Shown piece after piece: positions 8,663-16,924 of a stretch of 64,000 bases of DNA. The stretch is from the NCBI RefSeq assembly GCF_014650455.1, contig NZ_BMUZ01000002.1:594595-658594 (forward strand), in the 5' to 3' direction. The notes beneath the pieces were generated by a model. That model worked only from the letters and a program-made list of their open reading frames with translations, was not told where the DNA came from and made no database searches. The translations under genes and the position numbers were made by a program. Every line of letters begins with the position of its first letter. Position 1 is the first letter of the stretch. Source of the DNA: Streptomyces xanthochromogenes. Lineage in GTDB: Bacteria; Actinomycetota; Actinomycetes; Streptomycetales; Streptomycetaceae.

Positions 8663-9988
8663 GTGGGTCAGGGACAGCGTGCCGGGTGGGGAGTGGTCGC
8701 CGCCGTCGTGGCGGTGGTGGCGGGGCTGCTCGGCGGGGGCGGCACCGCGAACGCGGCCGGGCCCACCGCGAACGCCGCAGGCCCCGCCGCGTATCCCGCT
8801 CACCTCTCGCTGGAGGCGAGCTACGGGGCGGGCACCGTGACCAACGGCTGGGAGAAGGTCGAGCGCTTCCGCGACACGACCCCCGGGTTCGCGGCGGGCG
8901 CCGCCGAGGGCTATCCGCCGGACGGCCGCGGTGACCAGGACGGCGTCCGCGTCACGTACTTCGGCGGCATCGCGCGCCCGGCGTCCGACCGCTTCCTGCT
9001 GTACTCCGCACCCGGCTGGAACACCGGCGCCAAGACCGTCCCCGTGCTGCTCGTGCACGGCGCCAATGACACCGCGGACCGGGCCTGGGCCAACCCGGGG
9101 GAGTCCGGCGGCTACGGCTGCGGCGCCCTGTCCTGCCCCTCCACCGGCCTGATGCAGTACCTGTCGGCGCGCGGACAGCGCGTCTTCGCCATCGGCTTCG
9201 CCCACAAGCAGGGCGACAACCTCATGCAGGCGCAGGCCGTCGGTGACGCGGTCGCCGCCATCAAGGCCAAGCTGGGCGTCACCAAGGTCGACCTGGTCGG
9301 CTGGAGCAAGGGCGAGATGTCGGCCCGTGCCTACGTGTCGTCCCTGAAGCCCTCCTGGGGGCGGGCGTACGCCGGTGACGTACGGAAGCTGATCACCCTC
9401 GGCGGCCCCAACGGCGGCTACGACTACCCGTACGCGCACGGCTGGGCGCACGACTTCTCCATCTGGCCCGAGTGCGGCGGCAAGATCAACGCGCCCTCCC
9501 CGCACTCCAGGATGACCTGCTACGGCACGTACACCGCGCACCCCGAGTACTCCATGACGCCGGCCGGCGGATACGACGACTATCCGGGGCAACGCCAGAT
9601 GTTGGCCCGCTGGGACTCGGTCTACGGCATCGACCAGTCCGCCCAGGACTGGTACACCACCTACTACGGCGGCCAGGGCTTCTACACGGCGGGAGACGGC
9701 ATCCAGAAGGCGGTTGACAGCGGGTCGCTCGTGGCACCTTTGCAGCGCGCCGGGGTTCCCGCGTCCGTCACCACCTACCTGCTGGCGGGAGCCTCCCCGA
9801 CCGTCGTCGGCATCGTCAACGAGAACAGGGGCCCCAGCGACGGAGTGGTCTTCCTCTCCAGCGCGCTCGACACCACCGGCATCGCCACCGTCGGCGCCAC
9901 CGCCACCGTGGCGGCCGCCAACCACCTCGAACTCGGCTGGAACAGCACGTCCGCCGCCCAGGTCGCGGCCTGGCTCGCACTCCCCTGA
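8663..9988 (+). CDS. Secreted lipase/esterase (alpha/beta hydrolase)
   Basis: 441-residue extracellular hydrolase. A signal peptide occupies residues ~1-31 (hydrophobic VVAAVVAVVAGLLGGGG, cleavage around ANA-A). The oxyanion-hole motif VPVLLVHGAND lies near residue 128, and the nucleophile elbow is GWSKG with Ser215. A late ANHLELGW supplies the likely catalytic histidine and DGVVFLSSA the acid region. Four cysteines in the mature part suggest disulfides. The fold resembles the lipase class 2 / PGAP1-like enzymes that hydrolyse carboxylic esters of lipids. GTG 8663 is preceded by GGGGACCAGATC. It is the first of three hydrolase genes in a row, the next starting only 10 bases after its stop. 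Confidence 0.8.
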   Translation: MGQGQRAGWGVVAAVVAVVAGLLGGGGTANAAGPTANAAGPAAYPAHLSLEASYGAGTVTNGWEKVERFRDTTPGFAAGAAEGYPPDGRGDQDGVRVTYFGGIARPASDRFLLYSAPGWNTGAKTVPVLLVHGANDTADRAWANPGESGGYGCGALSCPSTGLMQYLSARGQRVFAIGFAHKQGDNLMQAQAVGDAVAAIKAKLGVTKVDLVGWSKGEMSARAYVSSLKPSWGRAYAGDVRKLITLGGPNGGYDYPYAHGWAHDFSIWPECGGKINAPSPHSRMTCYGTYTAHPEYSMTPAGGYDDYPGQRQMLARWDSVYGIDQSAQDWYTTYYGGQGFYTAGDGIQKAVDSGSLVAPLQRAGVPASVTTYLLAGASPTVVGIVNENRGPSDGVVFLSSALDTTGIATVGATATVAAANHLELGWNSTSAAQVAAWLALP

Positions 9989-9998
9989 GGAACCATCG

Positions 9999-11054
9999 AT
10001 GCGCACCTTGCACACCCGCCGGGTGGCCACGGCCCGCCTCACCCAGCAGATCCTGGAGGCCGGGCCCCGCCCCGGCTTTGAGGGACCGCGCGAGGCCGTC
10101 GTGTTCGTCCACGGCAACGTCTCGTCCTCGGTGTTCTGGCAGGACACGCTGCTCGCGCTGCCCGAGCGCTACCGGCCGATCGCGGTCGACCTGCGCGGCT
10201 TCGGCGGAACCGACCCGCTGCCGGTGGACGCCACCCGGGGACTTCGCGACTACGCGGACGACCTCGCGGCGCTCCTCGACGCCCTCCGGGTGGCCCGCGC
10301 ACATCTGGTGGGCTGGTCCATGGGCGGAGGCGTGGTGCTGCAGTGCCTGCGGGACCGGCCGTCCGCCATCGCGTCGCTCACCCTCGTCAACCCGGTCTCG
10401 CCGTACGGCTTCGGCGGCACCCACGGCGAGGAGGGCCTGCTCAACGCGCCCGACGGGGCCGGCTCCGGAGGCGGCACGGCCAACCCCGACTTCGTACGGC
10501 TGCTGCGCGAGGGCGACCGCGGCGAGGGCTCCCCGCTCTCGCCCCGTCAGGTCCTCGCGACCTGCTACGTCAAGCCTCCGGCGCGCCCCGCCCGCGAGGA
10601 CGAGCTCGTCGCCTCCATGCTGACGACCCGGGTCGGTGACGACCACTATCCGGGAGACAGCACGGCGAGCGACACCTGGCCCGGTGTGGCCCCCGGCAGC
10701 CGAGGCGTCCTCAACTGCCTCGCCCCGACACACTTCCGCGTCGACGACCTGCACACGCTGCCCGTGCTGCCACCGGTGACGTGGATCAGGGGAGAGGACG
10801 ACGTCATCGTCTCCGACACCTCCCTGTTCGACCTCGCCCACCTCGGCGCGACCGGCGCCCTGCCCGGCTGGGACGGCACCCCGGCCCAGCCGATGCTCGC
10901 CCAGACCCGACACGCACTGGGCCTTTACTCGCGGGCCGGCGGCAGGGTACGAGAGATTGCGGTGCCCGGAGCCGGGCACGCGGTCCATGTCGAACGTCCC
11001 CGGGAATTCGGCGCGGCACTGCTCGAAACCCTGTCGGAAGGCGCACGAACCTGA
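9999..11054 (+). CDS. Alpha/beta hydrolase
   Basis: 351-residue cytoplasmic alpha/beta hydrolase without a signal peptide. Motifs: oxyanion loop VVFVHGNVSSSVFW (about residue 31), VDLRGFGGTDPLP, nucleophile elbow GWSMGG (Ser about 105), acid in RGEDDVIVSD, and a C-terminal histidine in VPGAGHAVHVERP. All triad positions are present, so it should be active on an ester, lactone or similar bond; the substrate is unknown. It begins 10 bases after the secreted lipase and its TGA overlaps the ATG of the following carboxylesterase (TGATG), so the three are probably co-translated. Confidence 0.85.
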   Translation: MRTLHTRRVATARLTQQILEAGPRPGFEGPREAVVFVHGNVSSSVFWQDTLLALPERYRPIAVDLRGFGGTDPLPVDATRGLRDYADDLAALLDALRVARAHLVGWSMGGGVVLQCLRDRPSAIASLTLVNPVSPYGFGGTHGEEGLLNAPDGAGSGGGTANPDFVRLLREGDRGEGSPLSPRQVLATCYVKPPARPAREDELVASMLTTRVGDDHYPGDSTASDTWPGVAPGSRGVLNCLAPTHFRVDDLHTLPVLPPVTWIRGEDDVIVSDTSLFDLAHLGATGALPGWDGTPAQPMLAQTRHALGLYSRAGGRVREIAVPGAGHAVHVERPREFGAALLETLSEGART

Positions 11055-12508
11055 TGGAACCCGTCCGTACGACCCGCCACGGCGCGGTGCGCGGCAAGCT
11101 CGTCGCCGACGACGTGGCCGCCTTCCTCGGCATCCCGTTCGCCGCGCCCCCCTTCGGGGAGGCACGCTTCCGCGCACCGGGACCCGCCGCCTCCTGGGAC
11201 GGGGTGCGCGACGCGTTCACCCCCGGGCCGAGCGTGCCCAGGGCCCCCTACGCGCCGCCCTTCGACGTGCTCATCCCGGACGAAGGACTCCAGGGCGAGG
11301 ACTGCCTCAACCTCAACATCTGGACCCCGCACCCCACCCCCGGCGGCGGCCTGCCGGTGATGGTGTGGATCCACGGCGGAGCCTTCGCCAACGGCTCCGG
11401 ATCGGCGTCCGCGTACGACGGCAGCGCCTTCGCGCGCGACGGCGTGGTGTACGTCAGCATCAACTACCGGCTCGGCGCCGACGGCTTCCTGCGGCTGCCC
11501 GACCGGCCCGACAACCGCGGCCTGCTGGACCAGATCGCCGCGCTGGAATGGGTCCGCGACAACATCGAGGCCTTCGGCGGCGACCCCGGTCAGGTGACGG
11601 TGTTCGGCGAGTCGGCGGGTGCGATGAGCATCGGCGCGCTGCTCTCGATGCCCCGCGCCCGCGGCCTGTTCCGGCGCGCGATCCTGCAGAGCGGCGCCGC
11701 CCACCACTTCCTGCGGCCCGCCTCCGCCGAGCTGATCACCGGGCGGCTCGCCGAGAAGCTGGGCATCGGCGCGACGGCGGAGGAGTTCGCCGAAATCCCC
11801 CTGGAGGAGCTGCTGCCCGCCCAGGCCGAGCTGCGCGGCGAGGTCGGGGCCCGCCCCGACCCCGCGCTGTGGGGCGAGGCCGCGCTCAACATGATGCCGT
11901 TCGAACCCGTCCTCGACGCACTGCCGCTGCCCTCGGCGGACTGCGGCGTGGACATCCTCGTCGGCACCAACCGCGAGGAGTACCGCCTGTTCCTCGTGCC
12001 GACCCAGCGCCTCGACGTGCTGCCGGCGGCCAAGCTGCGCGAGGCCACGGCCGCGTACGGACTCGACCCCGACAAGGCACTGCCCGTGTACGCGGAGCGC
12101 CGCCCGGACGCGGTGCCCGGCGAACTCTTCGACGCGGTCACCACCGACTGGTTCTACCGGATTCCCGCGCTGCGCCTCGCCGAGGCCGTGCCCGGCTCGT
12201 ACGTGTACGAGTTCGCCCGCCGCTCCCCGGCCCTGGACGGCCGGCTGGGGGCCTGCCACGCCTCCGAGCTCGCCTACGTCTTCGACCGGCTCGACGACCC
12301 GGCCTACACCCCGGTCATCGGCGAGGAGCCCCCGCAGGCCCTCGCCGACGCCATGCACGGCGCCTGGGTGGCCTTCGCGAAGACGGGCGAGCCGGGCTGG
12401 GCGCCGTACGAACGCGAGACCCGCACGACGAGGGTCTTCGACACGTTGCCGGGCGTCGAGGCCGATCCCCGCGGCGAAGAACGTGCCTTGTGGGAGGGGG
12501 TGCGCTGA
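11054..12508 (+). CDS. Type B carboxylesterase family protein
   Basis: 484-residue carboxylesterase/lipase of the cholinesterase-like type B family. Start region RGKLVADDVAAFLGIPFAAPP and the EDCLNLNIW motif are family hallmarks, followed by MVWIHGGAFANGSG (oxyanion hole) and the nucleophile GESAGA (Ser about 190). The acid lies in TNREEYRLF and the histidine in GACHASELAYVF. It hydrolyses carboxylic esters; substrate not predictable. The start overlaps the stop of the preceding hydrolase by one base. No secretion signal, so it acts in the cytoplasm. Confidence 0.9.
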   Translation: MEPVRTTRHGAVRGKLVADDVAAFLGIPFAAPPFGEARFRAPGPAASWDGVRDAFTPGPSVPRAPYAPPFDVLIPDEGLQGEDCLNLNIWTPHPTPGGGLPVMVWIHGGAFANGSGSASAYDGSAFARDGVVYVSINYRLGADGFLRLPDRPDNRGLLDQIAALEWVRDNIEAFGGDPGQVTVFGESAGAMSIGALLSMPRARGLFRRAILQSGAAHHFLRPASAELITGRLAEKLGIGATAEEFAEIPLEELLPAQAELRGEVGARPDPALWGEAALNMMPFEPVLDALPLPSADCGVDILVGTNREEYRLFLVPTQRLDVLPAAKLREATAAYGLDPDKALPVYAERRPDAVPGELFDAVTTDWFYRIPALRLAEAVPGSYVYEFARRSPALDGRLGACHASELAYVFDRLDDPAYTPVIGEEPPQALADAMHGAWVAFAKTGEPGWAPYERETRTTRVFDTLPGVEADPRGEERALWEGVR

Positions 12509-12607
12509 GGCCGTGGGGCCCGTTGTCAGACCTCGCCCGTAAGGTCGTAGACCAGTCGCGGTCCACGCGACGGACCACGACCGTGCGGACGAAGGAGGTG
12601 ACCGGCG

Positions 12608-15600
12608 GTGAACCGGCCGACACCGATGTGGCACCCCGAGGAGCGGGCGCCGGTGGCCCCGCGCGGCCCCGCGCCCGCCCGTCGCGAACCGTTCCCCGGC
12701 ACCCACCGGCCCCCCGGCCCCGGCAGGGGCGGGGCTGCGCACGAAACGGGCGCCGCGCCCCAGGGGCCCGCGGTGAGCGCCGCCGCCGTGTTCCTGCCCG
12801 CCGGCCTGCCCCGCGAGGGCCGGGTCGCCTTCTGGGACCCGGAGCAGGGCCCCGCGCCCCAGGGTCCGCCCGGCGCCGAGGTGACCGAACTGACCGTGGT
12901 GCGCCGCCATGGCGCAGGCGCCCGCAGCCGCAAGGTCGCCGCCCTCGTCCTGCCGGTCACCGAGGCCCTTCCCGCCCTGGTGCGGGCCCGCCACCACCCC
13001 GCCGCACACCCGGCGGCCGCCTGCTGGGGCGCCGCCGCGCTGCACGCCCTGCACCTCGTCGCGCGCGGCAGACTGCTGCCCGGCCTGACCTCCACCGACC
13101 ACGACGCCTGGCGGGCCGGCCCGCTGGACGCCGACGACATCGCCCAGCTGCGGGCCATCGCCGCGGCCATGCCCCACGAGGCGTACGGGGTGCCCGTCCC
13201 CGGCCGCGGCGCCCTCCAACTCCCGGACCCCCAGGCCCTGGTGAGGGCCTTCCTCGACGCGGTCGCGGACAGCCTGCCGCGCACCCCGGCCGCCGCGGCC
13301 GCCGCCGGGGCGCCCTTCGCCGCCGCCACCGCCCAGCACCTGCCGGCCGCCCGCGCCTGGGCAGCGGAGGCCGCCGCAGGGATGGACGCGGGCGTCCGGG
13401 TCTCGCTGCGCCTGGACCTGTCCGGGTTCGAGCTGTTCGACACGGCGTCCGACGAGGAGGGCGAAGCCCGGCGGGCCGGCTCGGCGATCGTCCAGGTGCA
13501 CAGCCTGGCCGACCCCACGCTGGTCGTCGACGCCGCCCGCCTCTGGTCGGACAACGGCGCCGAGGAGGACCCGTCCGGGTCCGCCCGAGGCCGTGGACCC
13601 AGCCGCGCGAGCGCGTCAACAGGCCGTGCGCGGGCCGCAGTCGAGGCATTCGGGCCGCGCGCCCGGATCGACGCACTGCTCGCCCTGCGCCGGGCCGCCC
13701 GCGTCTGGGCGCCGCTCGGGCTGCTCCTGGAGCGCGCCGTCCCCGATGTGCTGCCGCTCACCGAGACCGAGCTGTACGAGCTGCTCGGCGAGGCGTCGGC
13801 GCGGCTCGCCGCGGCGGGCGTCACCGTCCACTGGCCGCGCGAACTGGCCCGCGCCCTCAGCGCCACCGCCGTCGTGCGCCCGGCACCCGGCTCGGCCACC
13901 GACGGCACCTCCTTCTTCGACGCCGGGGAACTGCTCTCCTTCAACTGGCAGTTGGCGCTCGGCGACGAGCCGCTCACCAACGCCGAGATGGACGTCCTCG
14001 CCGAATCCCACCGCCCGATCGTGCGGCTGCGCGACCAGTGGGTGGTGGCCGACCCCGAGCTCGTCCGCAAGGCCAGGAAGCGCGACCTGGGGCTCCTCGA
14101 CCCCGTGGACGCGCTGTCCGTCGCCCTCACCGGCACCGCCGAGGTCGACGGCGAGAGCGTCGAGGCGGTCCCCGCCGGGGCCCTCGCGCTGCTCCGCGAC
14201 CGCCTCCTCGAAGGCCCCGCCGCGGCCGAGCAGCCGCCCGGCCTGCACGCGACGCTGCGCGACTACCAACTCCGGGGCCTGGCCTGGCTGGAGATGATGA
14301 CGTCGATGGGCCTCGGCGGCTGCCTCGCCGACGACATGGGCCTCGGCAAGACGATCACCGTCATCGCCCTGCACCTGCGCCGCGCCCGAACCGAACCGAC
14401 CCTCGTGATCTGCCCGGCCTCCCTGCTCGGCAACTGGCAGCGCGAGATCGCCCGGTTCGCCCCGGGCACCCCGGTGCGCCGCTTCCACGGAAGCAGCCGC
14501 AGCCTCGAAGGCAGCGAAGGCGGCTTCGTCCTCACCACGTACGGCACCATGCGCGGCAGCGCCCCCCAACTGGCCGCCCACCGCTGGAACATGGTGGTCG
14601 CCGACGAGGCGCAGCACGTCAAGAACCCGTTCTCGGCGACCGCCAAGGCACTGCGCACCATCCCCGCCCCGGCCAGGATCGCGCTCACCGGCACCCCCGT
14701 GGAGAACAACCTCTCCGAGCTGTGGGCCCTGCTCGACTGGACGACGCCCGGGCTGCTCGGCCCCCTCAAGGCGTTCCGCGCCCGGCACGCCCGCCTGGTG
14801 GAGAACGGCGAGGACGACGACGCCGCCGAGCGCCTGTCCCGGCTGGTCCGCCCCTTCCTGCTGCGCAGGAAGAAGTCCGACCCGGGCATCGTGCCCGAAC
14901 TGCCCCCGAAGACCGAGACCGACCACCCGGTCCCGCTCACCCGCGAACAGGCCGCCCTGTACGAGGCCGTGGTCCGCGAGGTCATGGCCGCCGTCGAGGC
15001 TTCCGAAGGCATCGCCCGCCGCGCCCAGATCATGAAACTGCTCACCGCCCTGAAGCAGATCTGCAACCACCCCGCCCAGTACCTGAAGGAGGACGCCCCG
15101 CGCCTGGCCGCCCGCTCGGGAAAGCTGGCCCTGCTCGACGAACTGGTCGACACCATCCTCAGCGAGGGCGGCTCCGTCCTGGTGTTCACCCAGTACGTCG
15201 CGATGGCCAGGCTGCTCTCCGGCCACCTCACCGCCCGCGGCGTGCCCACCCAACTGCTGCACGGCGGAACCCCGGTGGCCGAGCGGGACCGCCTGGTCGA
15301 CGTCTTCCAGAGCGGCGAGGTCCCCGTCTTCATCCTGTCCCTCAAGGCCGCCGGCACCGGCCTCAACCTCACCCGCGCCGGCCACGTCATCCACTACGAC
15401 CGCTGGTGGAACCCGGCCGTCGAGGAACAGGCCACCGACCGCGCCTACCGCATCGGCCAGACCCAACCGGTCCAGGTCCACCGCCTCATCGCGGAAGGCA
15501 CCGTCGAGGACCGCATCGCCGACATGCTGGAACAGAAACGCCGGCTGGCCGAGGCGGTCCTCGGCTCCGGCGAGAGTGCCCTGACCGAACTCACCGACCG

Positions 15601-15640
15601 CGAACTGGCCGACCTGATCTCCCTGCGGAGGGCCCCGTGA
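12608..15640 (+). CDS. DEAD/DEAH box helicase, SNF2 family
   Basis: 1010-residue Swi2/Snf2-type ATPase of the bacterial HepA-like kind. The N-terminal ~500 residues are low-complexity and then a SNF2 helicase-associated domain (sequence around LSFNWQLALGDEPLTNAEMD). The motor follows: LRDYQLRGLAWLEMM (Q motif), ADDMGLGKT (Walker A, about residue 575), ADEAQHVKNP (DEAQ box, about 667), LTGTPVENNLSELW, VFTQYVAM, LSLKAAGTGLNLT and YRIGQTQPVQVHRLI. Such enzymes translocate on duplex DNA or displace bound proteins. GTG 12608 is preceded by GAAGGAGG. The stop overlaps the GTG of the SWIM gene by four bases. Confidence 0.95.
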   Translation: MNRPTPMWHPEERAPVAPRGPAPARREPFPGTHRPPGPGRGGAAHETGAAPQGPAVSAAAVFLPAGLPREGRVAFWDPEQGPAPQGPPGAEVTELTVVRRHGAGARSRKVAALVLPVTEALPALVRARHHPAAHPAAACWGAAALHALHLVARGRLLPGLTSTDHDAWRAGPLDADDIAQLRAIAAAMPHEAYGVPVPGRGALQLPDPQALVRAFLDAVADSLPRTPAAAAAAGAPFAAATAQHLPAARAWAAEAAAGMDAGVRVSLRLDLSGFELFDTASDEEGEARRAGSAIVQVHSLADPTLVVDAARLWSDNGAEEDPSGSARGRGPSRASASTGRARAAVEAFGPRARIDALLALRRAARVWAPLGLLLERAVPDVLPLTETELYELLGEASARLAAAGVTVHWPRELARALSATAVVRPAPGSATDGTSFFDAGELLSFNWQLALGDEPLTNAEMDVLAESHRPIVRLRDQWVVADPELVRKARKRDLGLLDPVDALSVALTGTAEVDGESVEAVPAGALALLRDRLLEGPAAAEQPPGLHATLRDYQLRGLAWLEMMTSMGLGGCLADDMGLGKTITVIALHLRRARTEPTLVICPASLLGNWQREIARFAPGTPVRRFHGSSRSLEGSEGGFVLTTYGTMRGSAPQLAAHRWNMVVADEAQHVKNPFSATAKALRTIPAPARIALTGTPVENNLSELWALLDWTTPGLLGPLKAFRARHARLVENGEDDDAAERLSRLVRPFLLRRKKSDPGIVPELPPKTETDHPVPLTREQAALYEAVVREVMAAVEASEGIARRAQIMKLLTALKQICNHPAQYLKEDAPRLAARSGKLALLDELVDTILSEGGSVLVFTQYVAMARLLSGHLTARGVPTQLLHGGTPVAERDRLVDVFQSGEVPVFILSLKAAGTGLNLTRAGHVIHYDRWWNPAVEEQATDRAYRIGQTQPVQVHRLIAEGTVEDRIADMLEQKRRLAEAVLGSGESALTELTDRELADLISLRRAP

Positions 15641-16881
15641 ACTCCCGCCCGCCGCTGCGCACCCCCCGCCACGACGACCGCCGCCGCACCTACCCCGCGC
15701 TCGGCGCCCGCACGGAGCGCACCGGGACCTGGTGGGGCGACGCCTGGGTGGAAGCCCTGGAGGAACTCGCCCTGGACGCCGCCCGGTTGGCGCGCGGACG
15801 TACCTATGCCGAGGCCGGCCAGGTCGACGCGATCACCGTCACCCCGGGCCGCATCACCGCCTACGTACACGGCTCCCGCCCCCGCCCCTACCGCACCGAG
15901 CTACGGCTGCGCACCCTGCCCGACCAGGCGTGGGAGGACTTCCTCGACACCGCCGCCCGGGAGCCCGCCCACATCGCGGCCCTCCTCGACAAGGACCTGC
16001 CGCACGCGCTGGCCGACGAGGCGGCACTGCTGCCCGCCTACGGCGATCTGATCCCCGACTGCTCCTGCCCCGACGACGGCTACCCCTGCAAGCACGCGGC
16101 GGCACTCTGCTACCAGACCGCACGCCTCCTCGACGAGGACCCGTTCGTGCTGCTCCTCATGCGCGGACGGGGAGAGCAGGAAGTCCTCGCCGCGCTCACC
16201 CGGCGCAACGCCACCCGCATGGCTGTGGAGCGGGCCGCCCCGCCACCTCAACTCCCCACCGTCCAGGCCCGCACGGCGGTCCAGCCGCGCACCCTCCCCC
16301 CGCTGCCGCCACCGTTCCCCGCCCCGGCCCGGCCGGGCCATCCGCCCGCCTTCCCCGAGGTCCACGGCGGCCCCGACCCGCTGTCCCTCGACCTCCTGGC
16401 CACCGAGGCGGCCCTGCGCGCCCACACCCTCCTGGTCACCGCAGAGGACCCGATCGCCCCCCTGTCCACCTGGCAGGACGCGGTCCGCCTCGCCGCCGCG
16501 CACCCGGGCTCCGGCCTCACCTCGGCCACCCGCGCCCTCTACACCTCACTGAGCCGGGCCACCGACCGCACCCCCGGCGACCTCGCACGCGCGGTGGCCG
16601 CCTGGCGCCAGGGCGGCATCGAGGCCCTCGCCGTCCTCGAAGCCCCCTGGGACCCCCCGGCCGGCCCCTTCGACCGGGCCCGCCCCGCGCTGACCGCCGC
16701 CGGCTTCCCTGACTTCCGCCCCAGCCGCAACCGCCTCTCCACCCCCACCACCCAGCTCCGCTACGGCCGCGACGGCCTCTGGTACGGCTACGAGTCCGAC
16801 CCCGGCCGGGACGACTGGTGGCCCCGCGGCACCCCCGACCCGGACCCGGTGGGCGCCCTCACGGCCCGGCTGGGCGCGTGA
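15637..16881 (+). CDS. SWIM zinc finger family protein
   Basis: 414-residue protein with a SWIM zinc finger at residues ~147-160: CSCPDDGYPCKHAAALCY shows the CxC...CxH ligands. Upstream, GTWWGDAWVEALEELA and RGRTYAEAGQVDAITVTPG form the usual pre-SWIM domain. A proline-rich linker and a C-terminal helical part end with DFRPSRNRLSTPTTQLRYG. SWIM domains bind DNA or protein, and this family is habitually encoded next to an SNF2 ATPase, as here by GTGA overlap, so the pair probably acts together on DNA. The process is not established. Confidence 0.9.
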   Translation: MNSRPPLRTPRHDDRRRTYPALGARTERTGTWWGDAWVEALEELALDAARLARGRTYAEAGQVDAITVTPGRITAYVHGSRPRPYRTELRLRTLPDQAWEDFLDTAAREPAHIAALLDKDLPHALADEAALLPAYGDLIPDCSCPDDGYPCKHAAALCYQTARLLDEDPFVLLLMRGRGEQEVLAALTRRNATRMAVERAAPPPQLPTVQARTAVQPRTLPPLPPPFPAPARPGHPPAFPEVHGGPDPLSLDLLATEAALRAHTLLVTAEDPIAPLSTWQDAVRLAAAHPGSGLTSATRALYTSLSRATDRTPGDLARAVAAWRQGGIEALAVLEAPWDPPAGPFDRARPALTAAGFPDFRPSRNRLSTPTTQLRYGRDGLWYGYESDPGRDDWWPRGTPDPDPVGALTARLGA

Positions 16882-16924
16882 CGCCGAGAGCCGGAGCCGA
16901 GGAGCCTCGACGGACCCCGGCGCG

